Shown here piece after piece: positions 1-6,743 of a DNA stretch of 34,340 nt. The notes beneath the pieces were generated by a model, which worked only from the letters and a program-made list of their open reading frames with translations, did not search any database and was not told where the DNA came from. This DNA comes from Promethearchaeota archaeon (lineage in GTDB: Archaea > Asgardarchaeota > Thorarchaeia > Thorarchaeales > Thorarchaeaceae), in assembly GCA_027031765.1 (NCBI GenBank), contig JALVPN010000144.1, forward strand, positions 41,384 through 75,723. The letters are read 5' to 3'. The position numbers were made by a program, and so were the translations under genes. Each line of letters starts with the position of its first letter. The first letter of the stretch is position 1.

Positions 1-290
1 TCGGGCTCAAGTACAAGCTCCCGGAGGGCATTGCGGAAGTGCAGGAGGAGAACATGCGCCGGTGGGAAGTGATCATGAACTCAATGACTCGGGAGGAGCT
101 CGACAACCCAAAGATCATCAAGTCCTCAAGGATTAAGCGGATAGCGCGGGGTGCTGGGGTCACTGCTAAGGATGTCCGTGACCTGCTGAAGCAGCACCAG
201 CAGATGCAGAAGATGATAAAACAACTCACAAAGCAAAGACGTGGACGCAGAGGGGGAATACCCGGCATCCCGGGGTTCCCGGGGGTCTGA
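1..290 (+). CDS. srp54: Signal recognition particle 54 kDa protein, C-terminal part (partial)
   Basis: This is the 3' end of a gene whose 5' part lies outside the window; the frame is open from base 3. The visible ~95 residues match the end of the SRP54/Ffh M domain: a helix with RRWEVIMNSMT, the IIKSSRIKRIARG motif that contacts 7S RNA, then KDVRDLLKQHQQMQKMIKQL and a Gly/Pro-rich basic tail (GGIPGIPGFPG). SRP54 is the GTPase that binds signal sequences and 7S RNA and delivers ribosomes to the membrane. The ORF-track start (GTG at 39) is internal, not the real start. trmY begins 3 bases after the stop, so the two are probably co-transcribed. The family call is very secure; the NG GTPase domain cannot be seen here. 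Confidence 0.93.
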   Translation, partial: GLKYKLPEGIAEVQEENMRRWEVIMNSMTREELDNPKIIKSSRIKRIARGAGVTAKDVRDLLKQHQQMQKMIKQLTKQRRGRRGGIPGIPGFPGV

Positions 291-293
291 TGG

Positions 294-899
294 GTGCTGG
301 GCCCAACCCCCCATAGCCGGCGTTTCGCCCTCACGTCCGGCAAGATACCAGTCACGCGCAGTACGGTGAAGTCCGGGTGGAACCATCCAGTTGTGGCACG
401 GGCCTGCAGGTGTATCAATGTCGCACTGTTTGTGTCCCACGACCTCAGACGAAACGTCGAAATCGAGATTGTCCAGATACTTGGTGACACTGTCGAGTCA
501 GTCCTCTTCGGTGGTGCCTCCCTCAGGCGGGTAACACCGGATGAGAGGTCGATTGCGTTCTTCCTGCTCAAGGCCTCGAACACTCTCCTTGACCTTGATG
601 TCGGCGGACAGACAACGCTCCCGAACGGCATAGTCGTGGCAAAGATGAGGTGGGAGGACATGGTGGGGCGCCTACAGGGGGGAAGGGCGGTCTATGTGGC
701 AAGGGGCAGGTCGCCAAGGAGTGTAGCAGTCAGTTGTTGTGGTGCAGTCTTCCTCTATGAACACGAGGAGGGAGTGTTTGCAGACCACCTTGAGGCCATG
801 CCAGTCCCACGACCGGCCCATCCGGAACGCTTCATCCTAGATGTGAACCTTGGATGTGACAGTGCACAGTTCGGGGCGCATCTCCTGCAGACCTGTTGA
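294..899 (+). CDS. trmY: tRNA (pseudouridine(54)-N1)-methyltransferase TrmY
   Basis: The 201-residue product matches the archaeal TrmY (former DUF358) SPOUT methyltransferase, which methylates N1 of pseudouridine 54 in the tRNA T-loop. Supporting sequence: an N-terminal strand like the family's REFIFKA start (RRFALTSG), then RCINVALFVSHDLRR and LRRVTPDERSIAFFLLKA, which are family hallmarks. The C-terminal third carries the SPOUT knot region (cofactor binding) ending near the Cys-containing tail. The GTG start at 294 follows the SRP54 stop by 3 bases, which suggests translational coupling; no separate promoter is visible. Length is close to the usual ~190-200 residues. The functional call is from family knowledge; the start could be a few codons later. 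Confidence 0.88.
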   Translation: MLGPTPHSRRFALTSGKIPVTRSTVKSGWNHPVVARACRCINVALFVSHDLRRNVEIEIVQILGDTVESVLFGGASLRRVTPDERSIAFFLLKASNTLLDLDVGGQTTLPNGIVVAKMRWEDMVGRLQGGRAVYVARGRSPRSVAVSCCGAVFLYEHEEGVFADHLEAMPVPRPAHPERFILDVNLGCDSAQFGAHLLQTC

Positions 900-903
900 C
901 ACA

Positions 904-914
904 CGTTTATATGT
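904..914 (+). promoter_or_regulatory. Candidate TATA box upstream of the OBG/DRG-type GTPase
   Basis: An AT-rich CGTTTATATGT stands out immediately after the trmY stop. Transcription would start near 935, leaving a leader of roughly 100 bases before the likely GTPase start. Two very short ATG-initiated frames (at 928 and 961) lie in the leader, but neither encodes anything recognisable. Confidence 0.45.
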
Positions 915-1042
915 TGACAACACCAAGATGATGGCAGCTCGAGAAAGGGACTAACACTCAATGATGAGCCCCGCATTCGAGGAACATGCCAGTAGCGGGC
1001 CGCTGGCCCAGATGGGGACATGCAGACAAGGAACACAGGCGG

Positions 1043-2230
1043 GTGTCAGAGTTGTGTCCGACGAATGTGTCGCCGGAGTTTGACAGACAACGACAGATCT
1101 ATGAAGACACAGAGGACCTCGCGCAGCGGATAGTGGAACTGGAAAAGCTGCTGTCCCTAGCGCCGCGCCACAAAGGCGCAGAGAGGATGGTTGCTGACTA
1201 CCGCAAGAAGCTGGCAAAGCTCAAGGCCGAACTGGCGAAGCGTAGAGAACAGGAGAGGGCGCGGAGGAGCGGTGGGAGCGAAGAGGGTGCAGTAAGAAAG
1301 GAGGGCGCCGGTCAGGTCTGTTTCGTAGGGGTTGCCAACAGTGGCAAGTCGGCACTCATCAATGCAGTCACGAACGCAGACCTTACAGTCGCGGACTACC
1401 CATTGTCGACACCCAGTCCCACCCCAGCAATGATGCCGTTCGAGGACATCAAGATACAGCTTGTTGAGATACCGGGACTGTTCGAGGGTGCAACAGATAC
1501 CAGCATAGGAAGGCAGTCCCTGACAATAGCACGGAACACCGACTGCATCGCGCTGGTCGTTGACCTGTCACAGGACATAGAGTGGCAGATGCGCATCGTC
1601 CTCGGTGAGCTCGACAAGGCACGCATCCGACTCAACCGGGAGCCCACAGCAGTACGTATCGAACGTGTGGGGTCAGGTGGACTGGTGGTATATGGCAAGC
1701 AGTTCTATCAGGGAAACATTGACGAGGTCTACGAATACCTCAGGGCGCGTAGGATTACCAATGTCATCGTGCGCTTTCAGAAGCCGGCCACGTTCGACCA
1801 GCTGGTAGACGCGCTGGATGCGAGTGTTGCCTATGTCCGTGCACTGATCATTGCTACGAAGGGCGATGTCCCGGGCTCAGCAGAGGCGTTCGAGGAGTTG
1901 AGAAGGGAGTACGGAGACCGGTTTGAAATCGTACCCACATCCGCTGTGAAGGGTGAGAACCTCGACGCCATGAAGTGGGCACTCTACGACCACCTTGACA
2001 TCCTGAGAGTGTACACGAAGGTACCGGGCCGCAAGAGAGAGGACAGACCGCTCGTACTCCCGGAGGGCTCGGTAGTAGAGGATGCGGCTAGGAAAATACA
2101 CAAGGAGCTGTTTGTAAAGAGGTTCCGTGCAGCAGTCATATACCGGGAGGACGACCGCATAAAGCGGCGTCAGGTGGGACTGAGCTATCCCCTCCAAGAC
2201 GGTGATGTGCTGCAACTCATGCACAGATAG
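1043..2230 (+). CDS. OBG/DRG-family GTPase with C-terminal TGS domain
   Basis: A TRAFAC-class GTPase of the OBG/DRG family, commonly ribosome-associated. An N-terminal basic coiled coil (EDLAQRIVELEKLL ... KKLAKLKAELAKRRE) precedes the G domain. Visible G motifs are G1 GVANSGKS, a T-containing switch (TPSPTPAMM), G3 VEIPGL, G4 ATKGD and G5 TSAVKGENL. The last ~60 residues (LPEGSVVEDAARKIHKEL ... LQDGDVLQL) form a TGS domain. The ORF is open to an ATG at 986, but the early residues look non-homologous; a GTG at 1043 or 1070 places the coiled coil near the N-terminus as in relatives. trmJ follows 23 bases later. Whether it is the true DRG orthologue or another OBG-like branch is not settled here. 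Confidence 0.87.
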   Translation: MSELCPTNVSPEFDRQRQIYEDTEDLAQRIVELEKLLSLAPRHKGAERMVADYRKKLAKLKAELAKRREQERARRSGGSEEGAVRKEGAGQVCFVGVANSGKSALINAVTNADLTVADYPLSTPSPTPAMMPFEDIKIQLVEIPGLFEGATDTSIGRQSLTIARNTDCIALVVDLSQDIEWQMRIVLGELDKARIRLNREPTAVRIERVGSGGLVVYGKQFYQGNIDEVYEYLRARRITNVIVRFQKPATFDQLVDALDASVAYVRALIIATKGDVPGSAEAFEELRREYGDRFEIVPTSAVKGENLDAMKWALYDHLDILRVYTKVPGRKREDRPLVLPEGSVVEDAARKIHKELFVKRFRAAVIYREDDRIKRRQVGLSYPLQDGDVLQLMHR

Positions 2231-2253
2231 GGTGTGACGAGGGAGTCGTAGCC

Positions 2254-2988
2254 GTGAGCGCCCTCTCAAGGATTGTAGTAGTAGTGGTGGAGCCCGAAAC
2301 ACCCGGGAATGTCGGTTTCGTTGCACGTGCGATGGCGAACTTTGGGGTGAGCCGGCTCCGACTGGTCGGCAATGACTGTCGAAACGAGGAGGAGGCGAGG
2401 AGGTTCGCTGTCCATGCCGTGAACGTACTAGAGTCAGCCACGGTACACGAAGACCTCAGGGGGGCACTACATGACACCGTAGCCGCGTGGGCTGCAACAG
2501 CACGGGTGGGTAGCAACCTCAGCGTAACCAGGGCAGTTGTCCCACTCCAGAGGCTGCCAGACCCGACATCGCTCGTCGGAGATGTAGCGCTGGTCTTTGG
2601 TAGGGAGAGCTCTGGACTCACGAACAACGAGATCGACCTATGCGACCTTGCTTTTTCCATCCCGACCTCACCAGCATATGCGAGTATGAACCTGAGTCAT
2701 GCGGTAGCAGTGGTGTTGTACCACATCTACTCAAAGTATGCCCCACGACCACCGAGGAGGCCCACACAACAAAGGGCCGCCACAAGAGAAGAACGAGAGC
2801 AGGTCTGTAAGTTCTTCGACGAAGTTGTAGACATGTTGGGCTTCAAGGAGTTCAAGGTCCCGATTGCAAAGCGGGTGTTCAGAAACCTGGTCGGACGTGC
2901 GTATATGACGGGTCGTGAGGTCACGACACTGACAGGAACGGTGCGCAGGATTCGCGACACGGTGGCGGGGCGCAGGCCGCAGGACTAG
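2254..2988 (+). CDS. trmJ: tRNA (cytidine/uridine-2'-O-)-methyltransferase TrmJ
   Basis: This SPOUT-family 2'-O-methyltransferase (244 residues) most likely modifies tRNA position 32, as archaeal TrmJ does. Motif 1 is PETPGNVGFVARAMANFG, motif 2 LVFGRESSGLTNNEI, and motif 3 SPAYASMNLSHAVAVVLY, which together form the knotted SAM site and dimer interface. A helical C-terminal extension (EREQVCKFFDEVVDMLGF ... AYMTGREVTTLTGTVRRI) is typical of TrmJ. The GTG start follows a GAGGGAG ribosome-binding sequence. The stop TAG overlaps the stop of the convergent rpl10e gene in a shared CTAG at 2985-2988. Family assignment is strong; exact target nucleotide is inferred from homologues. Confidence 0.9.
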   Translation: MSALSRIVVVVVEPETPGNVGFVARAMANFGVSRLRLVGNDCRNEEEARRFAVHAVNVLESATVHEDLRGALHDTVAAWAATARVGSNLSVTRAVVPLQRLPDPTSLVGDVALVFGRESSGLTNNEIDLCDLAFSIPTSPAYASMNLSHAVAVVLYHIYSKYAPRPPRRPTQQRAATREEREQVCKFFDEVVDMLGFKEFKVPIAKRVFRNLVGRAYMTGREVTTLTGTVRRIRDTVAGRRPQD

Positions 2989-3527
2989 TCTATCCCGTAG
3001 CCCAACCTGCGTTTCAGTTCAGGGTCGATTTTCTCGAAACGCAGCAGACATGGGGTCGGCATCTTGGGGGCAGCCTTCTTCAGGGCCCTGCGTGCAATCT
3101 CAACGTGCTCCCTGTTGCAACGGATGGTGATAAGTGGCTGACCTGCACGCACACGTGCAGCAAGGCCGATGGTCTTACCGAACGCCTTCCGCATCCCGTC
3201 CTGGACACGGTCGCTGCCGGCCCCGGTCAGCATCTTGTTCTCACGGAGATAGTGGAACGGCTTGACCCGGATCCGGAGGTGATACTTTGACCTCGGTACG
3301 CGCTTGCTCATATGTCGGTTCGATGCGATCCGTGCTGCCTCAAGCGCCTGATGTCGGATCTGACACTTCTCAAGTGCAACAAGTGAGATGGCAATCTCAA
3401 AGTCCCCTGCAGGGTTGCCCATGTCGAAGCTGACAATTCGGCTTGCTGGTTGACGGTGGATGTACTTCTTCCGAGTGTAGGGTGGACGGTCTTGCAGACG
3501 ATAACAGTGACCCGGTCGCTTTCCCAT
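2985..3527 (-). CDS. rpl10e: 50S ribosomal protein L10e (uL16)
   Basis: The 180-residue protein is the archaeal/eukaryotic uL16 (L10e), which sits near the peptidyl-transferase and tRNA-accommodation region of the large subunit. It starts MGKRPGHCYRLQDRPPYTRK and contains NHMSKR-like, KYHLRIRVKPFHYLRENKML and GAGSDRVQDGMRKAFGK blocks that are family-defining. Length is normal. ATG 3527 is preceded by GGTGGTGA and by a TTTTATT TATA element about 60 bases upstream. The stop overlaps that of trmJ. Highly secure call. Confidence 0.97.
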   Translation of the reverse strand: MGKRPGHCYRLQDRPPYTRKKYIHRQPASRIVSFDMGNPAGDFEIAISLVALEKCQIRHQALEAARIASNRHMSKRVPRSKYHLRIRVKPFHYLRENKMLTGAGSDRVQDGMRKAFGKTIGLAARVRAGQPLITIRCNREHVEIARRALKKAAPKMPTPCLLRFEKIDPELKRRLGYGID

Positions 3528-3582
3528 TGCTCACCACCAAATCCGGCAGCTTGATGTGTTCTGTGGCAAGCCGGTCAGTGCG

Positions 3583-3608
3583 AATAAAAGGCTTGTGGCA
3601 TGGGCCAC
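3583..3608 (-). promoter_or_regulatory. TATA element plus 14-bp palindrome upstream of rpl10e
   Basis: Read on the minus strand, GTGGCCCATGCCAC (3608-3595) is an inverted repeat (GTGGC-N4-GCCAC) followed five bases later by CTTTTATT (3590-3583), placing a start site about 30 bases before the rpl10e ATG. An almost identical arrangement occurs at 13521-13547 upstream of the small GTPase gene. The palindrome occupies the position where an activator or TFB-recognition-modulating factor would bind. Confidence 0.5.
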
Positions 3609-3827
3609 AGGTTGGAGCAATGGAGTATCGCCACTCGGACCGGGTAATCCCAGTGTATCGGTCACAGAGGCACTGAAAGCAGTCCATTCAACTCTTGTTA
3701 AGATAGTGTGTGGCACGGATTTGGGGCCACATCAAAGGCCCATGTCGCTGGCGGGTAGGAGTGGGGATCAGTCCTGAGGAAGACGCGGACTGACCAACAC
3801 GACTACAACACCGGACTGAGACCGCGT

Positions 3828-4745
3828 TCAACGGGGCATGCTTGCAAGCACAATCAGTGGAAATAGGGCTGTCGCATCACCAATCACGGTCTCGAAGTCC
3901 GCCCCGCTCTGGACTTTCTGCCATGAAACACCTTCTTGGAGAGGGGCACCACTCAGACTGCCCGCCTCCGGCCTGTCAAGAGTCATCTGGACAGCCAGGT
4001 CCAGTCCACCCTTGAGGATGGTGCTGCCCATGGTGAAGTGCTTGGTAAGACCACCCCCGAGGATTATGGCCCCGGTCTTCTTGGCCTCGGCCACCAAAGT
4101 GCCCAAGAAACGCAGGTCCTTGACAAAGTCGAGAGCGAAACGCTGCTGAGTGCTGAACGTGTAGAGGTGGAACCCGAGCATGGAGTCCATCAGGCCCGGG
4201 GAGAACACCGGGATGTCATTGAGAGAGGCCTGCCTGAGGATAGAGGAGTCATCGGAGAGGCTGGTGCCAAGTGCATGTAGGAACTCGCTTGGCGACATGC
4301 TGGTGCGCTGTTCGGACGAGAGGCTGTCAAGAAACCTGTAGATGTTCTCCTCAAGCACCTCAAAGTCATGGTTGTTAACAACGATGTCGGCTATCCGGCC
4401 CAGTCCGGCCGTACGGAGGGCCCCGTCACCAGTCATTGGTGGCACATGATAGTGTGCCCCCCCATATGCTTCTATGAGGTCATGTACTATGTTTGCGCCA
4501 CTTGTTACGACGACATCCACAAGGCGCTCCCGGACAAGGTGGCATATAATCCGACGCAGACCACCGGGCACCATGGGGCCAGATAGGGAGAGGAACGTCA
4601 GACAGTCCGGGTCGTCGAACATCCTCCGGACAATTGATGCTGCCCGGCCAATACGACCGCAACCAAGTACACCGACCTCAGACATCGCGGCAACCAAGTC
4701 GCCGATAGAGGTTATGGAGGGAGGGATGTGGGTCACGCGTTCCAT
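3828..4745 (-). CDS. dys: Deoxyhypusine synthase
   Basis: Deoxyhypusine synthase transfers the aminobutyl group of spermidine to a lysine of aIF5A, the first step of hypusine formation. Family features include GCGRIGRAASIVRRMF near the start, the LSGPMVPGGLRRIICHL and VVVTSGANIVHDL segments of the NAD/substrate fold, GGGLTKHF, and the catalytic lysine in EGVSWQK (residue ~277 from the chosen start). The ORF is open to 4997, but the first 84 residues show no family resemblance; the ATG at 4745 (MERVTHIPPS) gives 305 residues, close to the family norm. A GTG at 4997 is the alternative. It stands alone between rpl10e and a membrane-protein gene. Confidence 0.9.
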   Translation of the reverse strand: MERVTHIPPSITSIGDLVAAMSEVGVLGCGRIGRAASIVRRMFDDPDCLTFLSLSGPMVPGGLRRIICHLVRERLVDVVVTSGANIVHDLIEAYGGAHYHVPPMTGDGALRTAGLGRIADIVVNNHDFEVLEENIYRFLDSLSSEQRTSMSPSEFLHALGTSLSDDSSILRQASLNDIPVFSPGLMDSMLGFHLYTFSTQQRFALDFVKDLRFLGTLVAEAKKTGAIILGGGLTKHFTMGSTILKGGLDLAVQMTLDRPEAGSLSGAPLQEGVSWQKVQSGADFETVIGDATALFPLIVLASMPR

Positions 4746-5066
4746 GGGGCACCACGGCGCCCGCTGTGTGCCGGTACATAAGTCATTCGCAAGAAAGGAG
4801 GTGGGGAGGCTCAGGTCAGTTCCGGGAGGGCAAGACCCGAGCACCCAGGGCCGCAAACGACCCGAGAGTACACCGTAGTGTGTTGATTGATAGTTTTCTC
4901 TCGTTGACAGTCCGACCGGGAGTACGTCTGAGGCGTGGAGGGGGATGGCCGAAACTATTCGGCCGGTGATGTGGCCTCGCCAGCCCGTGATGACCACACC
5001 GGCTGGTGGGTGGCAGGAGCAAGTACCACCAGCATTAATAGAAAGGACACATAGAGTTGAAACGTT
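4746..5066. other. Divergent intergenic region with a perfect 7-bp hairpin
   Basis: About 320 bases lie between the deoxyhypusine synthase start and the next gene. It holds GGCCGAA-ACTA-TTCGGCC (4947-4964), a perfect 7-bp inverted repeat with a 4-base loop, and a TATA-like CATTAATAG (5033-5041) that would start transcription close to the ATG at 5067. The minus-strand reading frame through this region is an open extension of the dys ORF but resembles nothing. No RNA gene is recognised. Confidence 0.4.
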
Positions 5067-5648
5067 ATGGGGTCGCTGCTCGATGCTTTAGCATTTGAAG
5101 TGGTCATGATTGGGCTCCTGTTCCATTTCCTCTGGGTACTTGTGATGCGGTCAGCACGTGAGAAGTACCTACATGACCTGAAACTGCTCCGGCCCCCATC
5201 GTCTCGTCTTGCAAGGTACTACTCTTGGCGCATAGCTAGCAAGACAAACATTGTGATAGAGGCGGCTACATTTCTTGTGATGATGACGTCCTGCATCGTG
5301 GGAATAATGCAGCTGGTAGTCGGGTATGAGCGCATGGTGGAAGCATTCCATGTGGTGCTACTAGTGCTGGCGATATCGTGCCTTACAGTCATCCAGAACA
5401 TCCGTCAGGTTGCAGATGTTGCCACTGGCGAGTCGGAACTGTTGGCGGAGATTGAGGGGGGCGACACACAGGACGGAGTTGTACGGGGGCTGTTGGAGAG
5501 CCTTGGGAACATGACCGCCAGCGACAAGAAACGGGTGCTGTTCATACTGTTCAGGCTTGCTATGACAGACAGCAGGGCTGGTCGCGTGATCAGGGACGCC
5601 CTACGTGAGGCCATGCACCAACCAATGATTGACTGGGACAATCAGTAA
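5067..5648 (+). CDS. Membrane protein of unknown function (about 3 TM helices)
   Basis: I do not recognise the family. The 193-residue product has a hydrophobic segment at residues ~9-27 (EVVMIGLLFHFLWVLVM), then a basic stretch, then two more at ~62-85 and ~93-112 (VVLLVLAISCLTVIQNI). A soluble acidic then helical C-terminal region of ~80 residues follows (ESELLAEIEGG ... SDKKRVLFILFRLAM). A TATA-like CATTAATAG about 30 bases before the ATG and no Shine-Dalgarno suggest a very short leader. The rpl35ae gene follows 61 bases later with its own promoter. Confidence 0.72.
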   Translation: MGSLLDALAFEVVMIGLLFHFLWVLVMRSAREKYLHDLKLLRPPSSRLARYYSWRIASKTNIVIEAATFLVMMTSCIVGIMQLVVGYERMVEAFHVVLLVLAISCLTVIQNIRQVADVATGESELLAEIEGGDTQDGVVRGLLESLGNMTASDKKRVLFILFRLAMTDSRAGRVIRDALREAMHQPMIDWDNQ

Positions 5649-5650
5649 GT

Positions 5651-5700
5651 CTTATATGATGTCTGGGAGGCGTGAGTCCGAACCCAGTTACAAGTAGGAG
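5651..5700 (+). promoter_or_regulatory. Promoter and ribosome-binding site of rpl35ae
   Basis: A CTTATATG TATA box (5651-5658) is followed by AGGAG (5696-5700) nine bases before the ATG at 5710. Expected transcription start is near 5681, giving a leader of about 30 bases. Confidence 0.5.
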
Positions 5701-5709
5701 TGACACTGC

Positions 5710-5994
5710 ATGTCGGAGAGCGAGGCCAAAAAGGGCCTAAAAGGCGTTGTGACCAGCTACCGTAGAGGAAAGCACAAACAGAACCCGAACCAAGTACTCC
5801 TTGTCTTCGATGGTGTCACGACTAGGGCACAGGCGGCAGCGCTCGCTGGACGGAGGGTGCGGTGGGTATCACCTGTAGGGCGTGAGGTGCTGGGAAAGAT
5901 CTTGGGGCCACATGGCAACAGTGGGGCAGTACGTGCCAAGTTCAGGACAAACCTCCCAGGACAGGCACTGGGGACACCGGTGTACATAGTCTAG
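5710..5994 (+). CDS. rpl35ae: 50S ribosomal protein L35Ae (eL33)
   Basis: The 94-residue product matches eL33 (L35Ae), a small beta-barrel protein of the archaeal/eukaryotic large ribosomal subunit. Visible hallmarks are GVVTSYRRGKHKQNPNQVLL, ARAQAAALAGRRVRWVSP-type motif, GKILGPHGNSGAVRAKFRTNLPGQALGTPVYIV at the C-terminus with the conserved GxHGNxGxVRAKF core. Length is typical. A clear promoter and AGGAG site precede it. It sits between two membrane proteins of unknown function, with no other ribosomal genes adjacent. Confidence 0.96.
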   Translation: MSESEAKKGLKGVVTSYRRGKHKQNPNQVLLVFDGVTTRAQAAALAGRRVRWVSPVGREVLGKILGPHGNSGAVRAKFRTNLPGQALGTPVYIV

Positions 5995-6019
5995 AGTAGA
6001 GGGGTCCGACGAGTAACAA

Positions 6020-6028
6020 CTTTTTATC
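6020..6028 (+). promoter_or_regulatory. TATA box for the candidate sRNA
   Basis: CTTTTTATC lies about 25 bases before position 6049, where the terminal stem of the candidate C/D RNA begins. This is the canonical archaeal TATA-to-start distance. Confidence 0.45.
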
Positions 6029-6048
6029 CGGGTCTGCTGAGAGCTGAT

Positions 6049-6126
6049 GTGGCTCCAATGATGGAGAATGGCTATCGTTAGGGCGTCAGGCCCGATGACG
6101 AGTCATAGTTAGACTGAGGGGCCCAC
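6049..6126 (+). ncRNA. Candidate box C/D sRNA
   Basis: The segment has the layout of an archaeal box C/D guide RNA. A C box-like ATGATGG (6058-6064) and a perfect D box CTGA (6114-6117) are bracketed by complementary flanks: GTGGCTCC (6049-6056) pairs with GGGG-C-CCAC (6118-6126), 8 bp with one G-U pair and one bulged C, which would form the k-turn stem. A GATGA core at 6094 could be C', about 15 bases before D; no convincing D' box is seen. A TATA box sits 25 bases upstream of the stem. The guide next to D would be around AGTCATAGTTAGA. Inference from pattern only; target not identified. Confidence 0.42.
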
Positions 6127-6194
6127 CAGTGGTGACACATGTCCATGTCAAGCACACTCTGGGAGCACACTCTGAGTCTTGGGGCCAGCAATAG

Positions 6195-6743
6195 TTGAAC
6201 ACAGTAGTCTACACGTTGACATATCTGGTGGCCGGTCTGACGCTGAAGACCGGTGACGATGTACTCGACGAGCTCGACATGCCATGGCTAGCATGGACCC
6301 CGCTGGTCCTGTCAGGACTGATGTTCGGACTCATAATGACCGTTTCACAGTGGGATTTTGCACTGATGACCGCAATAGTGATAGGGGTCACACTCGCGGG
6401 CAAGGTGAACAGGGTGGAGTTCGCTGGCGGGTTCATTGCACTAGTGGCTGTGCTGGTCTTCGTCGGCCCGCCAACAGTCACCGACCTGGGGGGCTGGGTC
6501 ACCTTGGTCATTGTGCTGCTCATTGCAGCAGCTGCAGACGAGGCCGCTGGTAACTGGACCGAGGGGCGGGGTACTTCACCCCTCACATGGCTCCTTGAAC
6601 ACCGTTTCGTACTGAAAGCATGCGCATTGTCGGTCATACCAATATGGCCACAGTTCCTCCCAGCCGGTCTTGGACTCTGGGTGTTCGATGCAGGGTATGA
6701 GATGGCCGGGACACTGGTGAAACGGGCTCAGTCAAGGAGCTGA
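6195..6743 (+). CDS. Multi-spanning membrane protein of unknown function
   Basis: The family is not recognised. The 182-residue product has about five hydrophobic segments (for example TPLVLSGLMFGLIMTV, FALMTAIVIGVTLAG, FIALVAVLVFVGP, WVTLVIVLLIAAAADE, FVLKACALSVIPIW). Acidic motifs face the loops, including GDDVLDELD near the N-terminus and ADEAAGNW after the fourth segment, so a metal- or prenyl-diphosphate-binding role is conceivable but unproven. TTG at 6195 is the likely start; the first ATG is well inside. Its 3' end overlaps the convergent radical SAM gene by 16 bases. Confidence 0.68.
   Translation: MNTVVYTLTYLVAGLTLKTGDDVLDELDMPWLAWTPLVLSGLMFGLIMTVSQWDFALMTAIVIGVTLAGKVNRVEFAGGFIALVAVLVFVGPPTVTDLGGWVTLVIVLLIAAAADEAAGNWTEGRGTSPLTWLLEHRFVLKACALSVIPIWPQFLPAGLGLWVFDAGYEMAGTLVKRAQSRS

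Noticed and set aside
961-967. Perfect C-box-like ATGATGA upstream of the OBG/DRG-type GTPase
   Set aside because: No CTGA at a suitable distance and no flanking stem, so no C/D RNA call.
3397-3527. C-terminal half of the 96-aa ORF over the rpl10e 5' end
   Set aside because: It is out of frame with a highly conserved ribosomal protein; long same-strand overlap is improbable.
4746-4997. N-terminal extension of deoxyhypusine synthase
   Set aside because: The extra 84 residues do not resemble the family and the region carries a hairpin and likely promoter elements.
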